This document shows positions 26,057 to 34,199 of a DNA stretch of 64,000 nucleotides, piece by piece; within the stretch, counting starts at the first letter, position 1; the number at the start of each line of letters is the position of its first letter. The translations under genes were made by a program, and so were the position numbers. The notes beneath the pieces are model-generated. The model saw only the letters and a list, made by a program, of their open reading frames with translations, ran no database searches and was not told the DNA's origin. Origin of the DNA: Lachnospiraceae bacterium (GTDB lineage Bacteria > Bacillota > Clostridia > Lachnospirales > Lachnospiraceae); assembly GCA_028692395.1 (NCBI GenBank), contig JAQUXP010000003.1:1-64000 (forward strand), in the 5' to 3' direction.

Positions 26057-27679
26057 ATGAAAAAGAGGATGAGTAAAGTAGTAAGTTTACTACTGATTAG
26101 CTCCATGGTAGCGTCCATGACAGCATGTGGAAAAAACAATGGTAACAAAGTGAATGGGGATACTGAGACAGGAGCTGTACAGACAGATTTTGAGATTTTT
26201 GCAGGTATTAGTGCATTATCACCAGATAATGCAGAAAAACCGATTGTAAAACAGATGAATGAGGCGATGGGCGTAACGGTTGATTGGAACTGTATTTCAG
26301 GAGATACGCTGATAGAGAAGAAAAACCTTGTGCTTAATTCCGGAACTGATATGCCTGACGCATTTATGGGAGCATCTCTGTCCGACTATGAAATTATTAC
26401 AAATGGAAGCAATGGTGTATTTATTCCTTTAGAGAATTATATCAATGAGGATACGATGCCTAATTTCAGTAAATTAGTAGCAGAACGTCCGGAATTGCTT
26501 GCTACCTGTACAATGCCTGACGGACATATCTATACACTGCCTACGATCTCAGAGATGGGATTTACTTATAATGATGGTAATGATTACTACATCGGAGCTA
26601 TCCCACAGTTTATGGGAATCAACAAAGAATGGCTTGCAGCTGTAAATATGGAGATGCCTACGACCATTGAGGAACTTCATGACGTGCTGGTGGCATTCAA
26701 GGAAAATGACTGCAACGGCAATGGAGATGCAACAGATGAGATTCCATTATCTTTTGAGTGGGGACATTGGTGTGCAGATATGACATCGTTATTCTCTGCA
26801 TTTGGCTTCACAGATTATAATGCGGATCATAGAGCAATTAAGGATGGAAAAGTTTACTATCAGGCAAGTTCTGACAATTATAGAGAAGCAATTAAATATT
26901 TCCATGATTGGTATGCAGAGGGTCTGATTGATATGGAAGCATTTTCACAGGATGATAGCCAGTATATTGCAAAAGGATCTGGAGCAGATGCAAGACTTGG
27001 TGTGTTCTCCTGGTGGGAGATTCCAGAAGTAACAGGTGACCATGCAGACGAATATGAGTATCTTACGTTCCTTTCCGGAGAAGATGGAACAATTGGTGTG
27101 AACTTAAACGAGCAGGGAACTACCGGACATGATCGTTTTGCCATCACAAATGCCTGCCAGAACCCGGAGCTTTTGATGAAATGGATTGACCAGTGCTATG
27201 ATCCGGTTTTAAGTATGCAGATCATCTATGGACCAATTGGTGAATATTTTGAGTCTGAACCAAATGCAGATGGTGTATACCTGGAGACAGCAGAGGCAGG
27301 TGGAGATCTGAAAGCAAAGACAGAGCTTTGGGCGCCATACAGACAGCTCAGCACAGATTTTGGAACCTATTACAATATGGAAGAAAGAGCACAGCAGAGA
27401 CGGGACGATCTAAATAATGTATGGTTCGAGAAGGTAAGCAATTTTGAGTACTATCCCAGTGTTGTATATTCTCTGGAAGAGACAGATGTCATCAACGAAA
27501 ATCTGCAGGATATCAAGGATTACACATCTGAGAAAGTTGCAAACTGGCTGATTAATGGTGGTGTAGATAAAGAGTGGGATGCTTATGTAGCCCAGTTAGA
27601 GAATATGGGATTGAATGATGTAGTAGATGCCTGGCAGTCTGCATACGATCGTTACGAAAAAGAAACAAGTGCAAAATAG
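26057..27679 (+). CDS. Sugar-binding lipoprotein of the fructan ABC transporter
   Basis: Lipobox SMTACG with Cys near residue 24; 540 residues, the size of LipO/YtcQ-type CUT1 binding proteins. The fold is recognisable from VKQMNEAMGVTVDWN at the start and repeated aromatic-rich stretches that usually line an oligosaccharide groove. It should deliver fructan oligomers to the two preceding permeases. AGGAG is about 12 nt before the ATG. The specificity rests on the adjoining GH32 genes. Confidence 0.92.
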   Translation: MKKRMSKVVSLLLISSMVASMTACGKNNGNKVNGDTETGAVQTDFEIFAGISALSPDNAEKPIVKQMNEAMGVTVDWNCISGDTLIEKKNLVLNSGTDMPDAFMGASLSDYEIITNGSNGVFIPLENYINEDTMPNFSKLVAERPELLATCTMPDGHIYTLPTISEMGFTYNDGNDYYIGAIPQFMGINKEWLAAVNMEMPTTIEELHDVLVAFKENDCNGNGDATDEIPLSFEWGHWCADMTSLFSAFGFTDYNADHRAIKDGKVYYQASSDNYREAIKYFHDWYAEGLIDMEAFSQDDSQYIAKGSGADARLGVFSWWEIPEVTGDHADEYEYLTFLSGEDGTIGVNLNEQGTTGHDRFAITNACQNPELLMKWIDQCYDPVLSMQIIYGPIGEYFESEPNADGVYLETAEAGGDLKAKTELWAPYRQLSTDFGTYYNMEERAQQRRDDLNNVWFEKVSNFEYYPSVVYSLEETDVINENLQDIKDYTSEKVANWLINGGVDKEWDAYVAQLENMGLNDVVDAWQSAYDRYEKETSAK

Positions 27680-27722
27680 TAATATACAGGAACAGAAATA
27701 CGAATCAGGGAGAATAAGACAC

Positions 27723-29207
27723 ATGGAAAGACAGATAGAAATCAGCGAAAAACTGCAAAAGGCGAGAACATATGAAGAGCAGGCACTTAAAAAGGATACA
27801 ATGGCACCAAAACAGCTGTTTCACGTATGTGCACCGGTAGGATGGATCAACGATCCCAACGGATTCTCTGAGTATCAGGGCGAAAAACATCTGTTTTTCC
27901 AGTATTATCCTTATGATACTGTATGGGGACCGATGCATTGGGGTCATGTAAAAACTTCAGATTTTATCAAGTGGGAGCACCTTCCGGTGGTAATGGCACC
28001 AGATGAAACCTATGATGGTTTTGGATGCTTCTCCGGCAGTGCACTTGAATGGAAGGGACAACACGTACTGGTATATACCGGAGTTGAGCGTGAGGAAAAA
28101 GATGGGAAAACAACAGACTATCAGAGACAGTGCGTTGCTGTCGGAGATGGAATTAATTATGAGAAAACCCAAAAAAACCCGGTAATCACGAGCGATATGA
28201 TACCACAAGGTGGCAGTAAGCTGGATTTTAGAGACCCCAAAGTATGGACAGAGGACAAGTACATCTATATGGTAGTCGGTAATCGAGCAGAAGATGGAAG
28301 TGGACAGATTCTTATGTATCGCACAAAGGATCTTGCAACGTGGGAATTTGTTACTATTTTAGATCGATGCGCAAATCGATATGGAAAAATGTGGGAATGT
28401 CCAGATTTCTTCGCATTGGAAGAAAAATATGTATTGATGGTGTCTCCGCAGGAGATGCAGGCGCAGGAAAATGAGTTCCATGCTGGAGATGGAAGTCTTG
28501 CAATTATTGGAAAGTATGATAGACAGACGCATCAGTTTGTAGAGGAGGATTTTCAGTCAGTGGATCAGGGACTGGATTTCTATGCACCACAGACAATGCT
28601 CACCTCCGACGGAAGACGTATTATGATTGGTTGGATGCAGGCATGGTGTGAAAGCTGGTTTACACCGGAAGATGGTTTCTGCGGCATGATGACAATACCA
28701 AGAGAACTACAACTAAAAGATGGTAGACTCTGTCAGACTCCGGTAAGGGAATTGGCAGATTACTACATAGGAAAGCACGAACTAAAGCGACAACAGGTAC
28801 CGCAAATATTCCAAAAGTATGATAAACTCAGCGGCAGAACACAGATGCTGGAATTGAATGTAGATGGTGAGGGAGATTATAGATTTGAGCTAAAACTTGC
28901 TGCGAATGATCAGTACTATACTTCCGTCTGTTATGATAACAGAGATAAGCTTCTGACCTTCGACCGCAGTTATTCTGGCGTTAGACGAGATGCAGCACAC
29001 ACACGCAGCATAAATGTTTTATCTAATCAAGAATCGATAAAGCTGCAGATATTGATGGATCGATATTCGATTGAGCTGTTTGTCAACGATGGGGTACAGA
29101 CCATGACATCTGTAATTCGTACTCCGGAGGAGATAGATGGTGTCTACATGAAGGCAACAGGGCTTGCTTTTGTGCAGGCGCAAAAAAATAATATTTGCAT
29201 GAAATAA
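27723..29207 (+). CDS. Intracellular GH32 beta-fructosidase
   Basis: All three GH32 catalytic motifs are intact: WINDPNG with nucleophile D44, RDP with D171, and ECPD with acid/base E225. A five-blade propeller is followed by a C-terminal beta-sandwich (from about residue 355). There is no signal peptide, so it cleaves fructo-oligosaccharides or sucrose after uptake. The open frame runs further upstream, but GGGAG 10 nt before the ATG of MERQIEISEK supports this start (494 residues) and leaves a 43-bp gap after the binding-protein gene. Whether it acts on free or phosphorylated sugars is not decidable; the ABC transporter suggests unphosphorylated substrates. Confidence 0.95.
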   Translation: MERQIEISEKLQKARTYEEQALKKDTMAPKQLFHVCAPVGWINDPNGFSEYQGEKHLFFQYYPYDTVWGPMHWGHVKTSDFIKWEHLPVVMAPDETYDGFGCFSGSALEWKGQHVLVYTGVEREEKDGKTTDYQRQCVAVGDGINYEKTQKNPVITSDMIPQGGSKLDFRDPKVWTEDKYIYMVVGNRAEDGSGQILMYRTKDLATWEFVTILDRCANRYGKMWECPDFFALEEKYVLMVSPQEMQAQENEFHAGDGSLAIIGKYDRQTHQFVEEDFQSVDQGLDFYAPQTMLTSDGRRIMIGWMQAWCESWFTPEDGFCGMMTIPRELQLKDGRLCQTPVRELADYYIGKHELKRQQVPQIFQKYDKLSGRTQMLELNVDGEGDYRFELKLAANDQYYTSVCYDNRDKLLTFDRSYSGVRRDAAHTRSINVLSNQESIKLQILMDRYSIELFVNDGVQTMTSVIRTPEEIDGVYMKATGLAFVQAQKNNICMK

Positions 29208-29290
29208 AAGGAAGTGCCAGAGAAAGCTGCAAGTGATTGTGTGTGGAATCTACGAATTCAAGGCGAGGAAATAGGTACAGTTAGAAAGGC

Positions 29291-31339
29291 ATGGTAGTTG
29301 GTATGAGAAAAGAGTATGAGCTCGAGTTCGATGGTTATTCCAATTATATAGTAGAACAGCACGACGAGGTGACATTAGTGGATTTTACATTGACAATTGT
29401 CTGTACTCCATATACTTATGAATCCTGCGAGAGTGGATTGCTTAGCTGTTATGATGAAAAAGAGCAGGGTGGCATCGCTGTTACAATTGGAAAACGAGGA
29501 ATTGTACGTGTGAAAATTGGTACAATGCAACAGATTATTTTGTGTGAGAGCCTAAAGGAACACCTACGCTTTCAGCAGAAGAATATAATCACAGTTGCAT
29601 TTTGGGGAACAGCCGGATGGATGGATCTCTATGTAAATGGAGTATTGTCGAATCGCAGACAGTTTGGCAGACATAGCAGTGCACACATTCAGACAGGGAG
29701 ATGGTATATTGGTAAATATGTCAATGGAACGGATGATGCGCAGACGGCAAAGCATGGGATTTTTCATGGAATGCTTAGGTCAATCGATTTTGAACAGCGA
29801 TATCTGGAGTATGATGCCGTCTGCAGATTACATGAGAAGGAACTGGGAGAAACGGTGGGAACAGATATACAAGTAGAAGGAGAGAAACAGGAAATTGATT
29901 TGTATGCGGGTCTGGACTTTCGTAATGATTGGTATCGTCCGGTCTATCATCTGATGGCACCTGGAAAATGGATGAATGAACCACATGCACCTTTCTATTA
30001 CCATGGCAGATATCATATCTTTTATCAGGCGAACCCACACGCACCTGTGTGGGATAACCTGAGCTGGGGACATCTGGTGAGTGACGATATGGTTAAATGG
30101 AGGGATGGCGGAATTGCGATGTATCCAGATACGGTAGGGTTGGATATCGATGGTGTATGGTCTGGAAGTGCCTGTCTTGATCAGAATGGAGATCCGGTTC
30201 TGTTTTATACAGCCGGTAACAACGAAGAACTGCCAAATCAAAGTGTTGCAATTGCCAGAGCAGTTAATTTACAGGATCCAATGTTGAGAAAATGGAGTAA
30301 ACAGGGCATTGTGGTGCGACAAAAACAAGGAGAGGGCTTTATAGGCGAGTTCCGTGATCCATTTGTATGGCGGCATGAGAACATATATTACATGCTGGTT
30401 GGAACTGGAGATGCACACAATGGTGGTGGAAATGCACTATTATATACAAGCATGGATTTGAAAAATTATAGTTGTCATGGTTTTGTGATGGAGTACGATT
30501 ATGAGAGTTGCACCAAGGGTGGACATGTATGGGAATTACCTGTTTTACTGCCTTTAAAAAATGAAGGGGGAGAATTCGTTTGCGATATCTTACTCTTTTG
30601 CGCCTGCCAGGTTGAACAAGAAGAAGTTGAGACCTATTACTATCTGGGAAAATTTGATTATGAGAGAGGAAAATTTCAAAAATACCATGAGAAACCCAGG
30701 CTGTTAGATGTTGGACGTGGCGTATTCACTGGACCCAGTGGATTTGTTACATGCGATGGAAGAAGTGTAGTGTTTACCATTGCGCAGGGAAAAAGAGATT
30801 ACGAATCGGAATATCAGTCTGGCTGGGCGCATAATGGTGGTATGCCAGTTGAACTGAGTATCTGTAAGGATGAATTACATGTAAGACCAATTCGTGAAAT
30901 TAAACAGTATTTTAATCAGCTTGTATTGCGTGAACAGATTGCAGAACAGGATTACGATAGGAATGTAAGTTTTCATCAGATGCTCATTGCACATCGACTT
31001 ACACTTAAATCATCCGGAACCTATCTGGAGTGGAAGATTCGTATGAGCCATGGGGAAATCTGTGTCTCATATGACAAAGCCAGCAGCGAATTTATCAGGC
31101 GAAATACTGCAGGAGAAATCGAGAGTACTACGTTAGACCAGGAACATATTATTGAGATCGGTGAGGAGGATATTCGCATGGAATGCTATGTGGACCATTC
31201 GCTGGTAGAAATTTATTTGAATGACAGAAAGAGCATGACGTTTCGCAGTTATCTGATGTGTGAAGGTAATACATTTTTAGTCAGAACAGATGGAAATTGT
31301 ACGGTTACGTTAGACGAATGGGATGCAAAAATCATCTGA
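29291..31339 (+). CDS. GH32-like enzyme with N-terminal ConA-like domain and altered nucleophile motif
   Basis: Residues about 1-195 resemble a LamG/concanavalin-like sandwich (DFTLTIVCTP, ITVAFWGTAGWMDLYVNGVL, GRWYIGKYV). The GH32 propeller begins near 220. Its first motif is WMNEPHAP (227-234), with Glu230 where the nucleophile Asp is expected and His for Asn. RDP (D356) and WELP (E415, acid/base position) remain. A C-terminal sandwich follows. No signal peptide, so it is cytoplasmic. The start is uncertain (MVVGM or the second Met 12 bp later). It may act on a different fructosyl linkage or have an altered mechanism. Last gene of the fructan operon. Confidence 0.85.
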   Translation: MVVGMRKEYELEFDGYSNYIVEQHDEVTLVDFTLTIVCTPYTYESCESGLLSCYDEKEQGGIAVTIGKRGIVRVKIGTMQQIILCESLKEHLRFQQKNIITVAFWGTAGWMDLYVNGVLSNRRQFGRHSSAHIQTGRWYIGKYVNGTDDAQTAKHGIFHGMLRSIDFEQRYLEYDAVCRLHEKELGETVGTDIQVEGEKQEIDLYAGLDFRNDWYRPVYHLMAPGKWMNEPHAPFYYHGRYHIFYQANPHAPVWDNLSWGHLVSDDMVKWRDGGIAMYPDTVGLDIDGVWSGSACLDQNGDPVLFYTAGNNEELPNQSVAIARAVNLQDPMLRKWSKQGIVVRQKQGEGFIGEFRDPFVWRHENIYYMLVGTGDAHNGGGNALLYTSMDLKNYSCHGFVMEYDYESCTKGGHVWELPVLLPLKNEGGEFVCDILLFCACQVEQEEVETYYYLGKFDYERGKFQKYHEKPRLLDVGRGVFTGPSGFVTCDGRSVVFTIAQGKRDYESEYQSGWAHNGGMPVELSICKDELHVRPIREIKQYFNQLVLREQIAEQDYDRNVSFHQMLIAHRLTLKSSGTYLEWKIRMSHGEICVSYDKASSEFIRRNTAGEIESTTLDQEHIIEIGEEDIRMECYVDHSLVEIYLNDRKSMTFRSYLMCEGNTFLVRTDGNCTVTLDEWDAKII

Positions 31340-31361
31340 AAATATTAGCACCGTCCTCTTG
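31324..31361 (+). repeat. Left direct repeat bounding the accessory island
   Basis: Matches 35702-35739 at 33 of 38 positions, with an 18-bp identical core (ATCTGAAAATATTAGCAC). It covers the last codons and stop of the second GH32 gene and then a half-CIRCE-like TTAGCAC. Confidence 0.75.
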
Positions 31362-31393
31362 TTAATGTTTGCTTATTACTGACACATGTAGTC

Positions 31394-31447
31394 AATAGTG
31401 GCGCATTGCACAAAAATAGACTTTCTTGCAGTATGCCGCTATTTTTT
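31394..31447 (+). terminator. Terminator downstream of the fructan operon
   Basis: AATAGTGGCGCATTGCA (31394-31410) pairs with TGCAGTATGCCGCTATT (31427-31443) with G:U pairs and one mismatch; TTTTTT follows. Confidence 0.85.
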
Positions 31448-31461
31448 GCTGCTATCGATAG

Positions 31462-31490
31462 TTGACTTCTGAACATCATTCTCATATAAT
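31462..31490 (+). promoter_or_regulatory. Strong consensus-like promoter with no gene behind it
   Basis: TTGACT, exactly 17 bp, TATAAT. The next feature is an intrinsic terminator 43 bp downstream, not a coding region. Confidence 0.7.
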
Positions 31491-31496
31491 GAAATC

Positions 31497-31567
31497 AGCT
31501 AAGAAAAGTAATAAGTTCCATCAAGTAAAATGAAAACCCTAAGAGCGGCTACTCTTAGGGTTTTCTA
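31497..31567 (+). ncRNA. Candidate small RNA (promoter-to-terminator unit)
   Basis: From the predicted start near 31497 to the T-run after AAAACCCTAAGAG/CTCTTAGGGTTTT (31533-31564, perfect 13-bp stem) would be a transcript of about 70 nt. It has no credible reading frame. It may be a stand-alone sRNA or the leader left by a lost gene. Confidence 0.4.
31533..31566 (+). terminator. Intrinsic terminator
   Basis: AAAACCCTAAGAG (31533-31545), 6-nt loop, CTCTTAGGGTTTT (31552-31564). The symmetry would allow it to work on both strands. No gene was found from 31340 to 31687. Confidence 0.85.
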
Positions 31568-31687
31568 TTCCGTTTATGTAAGGTGGCTTAAACCTTTAGG
31601 CTGTGCTGTCATTTGTCACCATTCAACCATTTGCAAATGTAGTAGCTAGCTCTACACTTGCCGCAACAGTAACAAGAAAAGTAATAA

Positions 31688-31882
31688 TTTGTTATATTTG
31701 TTGGCGCAGGGACATCAAAGCCATCAGGAATGCCAGTGTGGAGCGAAGCTGTCAATGTGTTTAATTCTAGGTTGAAAAAGGAAAAAGCTCCGCATATGGA
31801 TACTCTGAAAATACCGCAAATTTATTACAATACCAGAGGTGAAAAAGAGTATGTTGAGACTCTCTTTCTTTTGAAAATTTGA
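31688..31882 (+). pseudogene. SIR2-family domain fragment
   Basis: A 64-codon stretch reads FVIFVGAGTSKPSGMPVWSE and on to QIYYNTRGEKEYVETLF, then stops. GAGxSxxSGxPxW is the NAD-binding start of SIR2-like domains, many of which belong to anti-phage effectors. A stop lies immediately upstream in frame, no start codon or ribosome site precedes it, and the rest of the domain is missing, so it is a decayed remnant. The parent defence family cannot be named. Confidence 0.7.
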
Positions 31883-31927
31883 CAGATTGGCACTTTCGGA
31901 AGATGTAGCTATTTTAAAATTACATTT

Positions 31928-31942
31928 TGCGGAAACTCAAGT
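31928..31942 (+). repeat. 15-bp inverted repeat, left copy
   Basis: TGCGGAAACTCAAGT; its exact reverse complement is at 33004-33018. Together they bracket 1,091 bp containing the prepilin-like gene. Confidence 0.8.
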
Positions 31943-31999
31943 CTCTTGTTCGCTATATTTTTGCATTTTTTAAAGACAACTTCATGTTCCTAAAAAATA

Positions 32000-32929
32000 T
32001 TAATTAACAGCTATCCACCTATTTTCTTCAAAAAACTTACTTGGTAACATGGAATTGAAATTTGCCGGATAAAAACCAATTTCCAAGTTGTTTGCACTGC
32101 CCATAGGGGCCATATACCATGTACCATCGTAATACATCATACTTGTGTTAGAATGGTTGGTCTTATCCGTTCCAAAACGTGATGCATCTTCCGTATAATA
32201 ATACACAATTGTCCCATCCTTCAGTACATATGGAGCAACCGTCAGTTCGCTGTTTGCATATTTCTGTAAGACTGACCTTATCTGTGTTTCCGTATAACCA
32301 GGCTGCTTTTCATTCATGCTTTTTGCTAATTTCTCTATCTGATCTTCCGTCAATACATCCGAAACTTTCTCTTTTTTCAAATAATCCTCAGAGTTATTGT
32401 TCTTAAAGAAGTTCTGCAAGAACGCCGTATTGTTCTTTTGATTATTTTTATCATTATCCTTTATATAAGACTCCCACGCATCCTGTAATGCATCCTGTAG
32501 ATTTTTCAAAGCAGAACCTGTTCCTGTTAAATTTTCTTCTTCATCCCCCGGTTTTTTACCATCATCATGATAGGTACAACGAAACGAAACGTTTCCAGCC
32601 TTAATACTGTTTTTGTCTGCATAGATTGTCCCGCCAGACTGACATTCAAACTCCTCAATCAAACCCATGTCCTTTAATTTCGCAATGACTGCCGCAGAAT
32701 CATGATACGTTGTCCAATCAATGTCATCTGTCAACGTCGCCATTGCCGCTGCCCGGCGCATCGTATCACGCTCATTCAAACACACCGCTCTTCTGGCTTT
32801 TTCCAATTGATTTATAAATATAGGAATGGATACCGCAACCAGGACTGCAATGATTGCCACAACAATCAGTAATTCAGCCAATGTAAATCCTCGATTACTC
32901 CTTTTTGGTTGTCTCTCTTTTCTATCCAT
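32000..32929 (-). CDS. Orphan prepilin/pseudopilin-like protein
   Basis: The N-terminus carries a type IV prepilin signature: RGFTLAELLIVVAIIAVLVA, with Gly before Phe as the prepilin-peptidase site and Glu at position 5 of the mature chain. A non-standard exported domain of about 270 residues follows, with four visible cysteines and a polar, Asn-rich middle. No prepilin peptidase, ATPase or other pilus gene is in the window. The frame also allows a start 18 bp upstream (MDCEKN); neither start has a good ribosome site. It lies between 15-bp inverted repeats in a decayed island, suggesting arrival as cargo. Confidence 0.75.
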   Translation of the reverse strand: MDRKERQPKRSNRGFTLAELLIVVAIIAVLVAVSIPIFINQLEKARRAVCLNERDTMRRAAAMATLTDDIDWTTYHDSAAVIAKLKDMGLIEEFECQSGGTIYADKNSIKAGNVSFRCTYHDDGKKPGDEEENLTGTGSALKNLQDALQDAWESYIKDNDKNNQKNNTAFLQNFFKNNNSEDYLKKEKVSDVLTEDQIEKLAKSMNEKQPGYTETQIRSVLQKYANSELTVAPYVLKDGTIVYYYTEDASRFGTDKTNHSNTSMMYYDGTWYMAPMGSANNLEIGFYPANFNSMLPSKFFEENRWIAVN

Positions 32930-33003
32930 ATTCTTCTCACAATCCATTTTGACACAAAATTTTTAAGATATATACATTTTAACAGTTTTACCATATAATA
33001 TCA

Positions 33004-33018
33004 ACTTGAGTTTCCGCA
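33004..33018 (-). repeat. 15-bp inverted repeat, right copy
   Basis: ACTTGAGTTTCCGCA, exact reverse complement of 31928-31942. It also lies 148 bp before the transposase fragment, so it may be an insertion-sequence end. Confidence 0.8.
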
Positions 33019-33165
33019 GTTTTATCCACGCAACCTTGATTTTAGCTGTGCTCTTATGAACAACTTTCATAAAATGCCCAAAACATAAGGAATCTTCATT
33101 CTTTTTGATGTAAAATTAAATCACCACAATAAAACCTTACTAAACAAAAAAGAAGGAGATTCCCT

Positions 33166-33783
33166 ATGGCTAATTTTACATCAAATACCTACAAAATGAA
33201 ACGTGAAATTTTAACTTTTACAAATAAAATTTCCAAGCATCTTCCCAAACCTGAGCGTAAATTTACTGCTGACATTACTTATGGCATGTTGGCTTCCGGC
33301 AGTTGCCTTCTGACTGATGTTGTGGACCAGCTTCATGAAGACTCAAAAAAGATAAACATCGTTGACCGTCTTTCCAGACATCTGGAGAAAGGTACTCCTG
33401 CAAAGGCTGCTGTTCCTTATCTTCAGATGGTAAAAAAGTGGGTTCCTTCTGAACCCGTGATTCATATCGATGACAGCGATGTTGCAAAACCTGACGGGTA
33501 TAAATTCGAAGCTCTTGGTATTGTACGAGACGGTTCTGAAAGTACCTACACGAAAAACGTGTATAAAAAAGGATATCATGTCACAGAAGCCTGCGTTCTC
33601 ACCACCAGCAATCATCCGGTTAGTATTTTTTCTCGAATCCATTCATCTTCCGAAAAGGATTATAAATCTGCAAACGCTATTACCTTTGATGCCATGACTC
33701 AAGGTGCGGCTCTCTTTGAAAAAGCAGCCTTCTGCATGGATCGCGGCTATGATGTCTATAAAGTCAGAAACAAATACCCTTAA
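33166..33783 (+). pseudogene. Truncated IS4-like DDE transposase
   Basis: 205 codons of a DDE transposase of the IS4/pfam01609 type: the first catalytic Asp is in IHIDDSDVAKPDG and the second in CMDRGYD. Directly after MDRGYD the sequence stops resembling the family and ends in a stop 9 codons later, so the third catalytic Glu and the C-terminal part are lost; the junction is near 33752. AAGAAGGAG before the ATG is intact. It cannot be active alone. Confidence 0.8.
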
Positions 33784-33866
33784 GGTTTCCAGTATAAAAA
33801 CTGCAGATCCAGTAAAAGTAAAAGTTTTCTTCTGCTATTACCGATTAGCGAAAGGTATGTCAGATT

Positions 33867-34085
33867 ATGAAAGAACGAGCTTCAGTTTTTGATTTGCCAG
33901 AATTGTTTGACTGCTATGACCATGATATTTTATTCTTGTTCAAGGGATTATTAAATGAAAAAGCAGGTGTGAATATAAGAAATAATATAGCACACGGAAT
34001 ATTGAAAGAGTATGGAAAATATGGGGTAAGTCTATATTTTATTGTTGCAGTAATTAAACTTTTAACGTATATATCTAATTTATAA
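33867..34085 (+). pseudogene. C-terminal fragment of a DUF4209/HEPN-like protein
   Basis: A 72-codon frame with LNEKAGVNIRNNIAHGIL, which matches the C-terminal LNxRNxIAHG motif of DUF4209 proteins (HEPN-like, RxxxxH). The upstream part is absent, and an in-frame stop at 33846-33848 precedes it. It has no ribosome site. It is best read as the tail of a lost gene. Confidence 0.6.
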
Positions 34086-34142
34086 TCCTTTGAATGGTAG
34101 AAAACAAAAATCAATTAAAGCGTCAATAAAACAAAAATCTGG

Positions 34143-34170
34143 TTTACAAACACTATTATTGGTGTATAAT
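34143..34170 (+). promoter_or_regulatory. Promoter of the rloA-rloB pair
   Basis: TTTACA, 16 bp, TATAAT, about 30 bp before the ATPase gene. Confidence 0.65.
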
Positions 34171-34199
34171 AGTATAAAAAGAAGAAGGGAAGTGCAAAA

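Noticed and set aside
31497-31567. tRNA or known structured RNA in the small promoter-terminator unit
   Set aside because: No cloverleaf, anticodon stem or CCA end; too short for tmRNA or 6S RNA.
33784-33866. Continuation of the transposase in another frame
   Set aside because: No frame after 33752 resembles the missing C-terminal part, so this is a sequence junction and not a simple frameshift.
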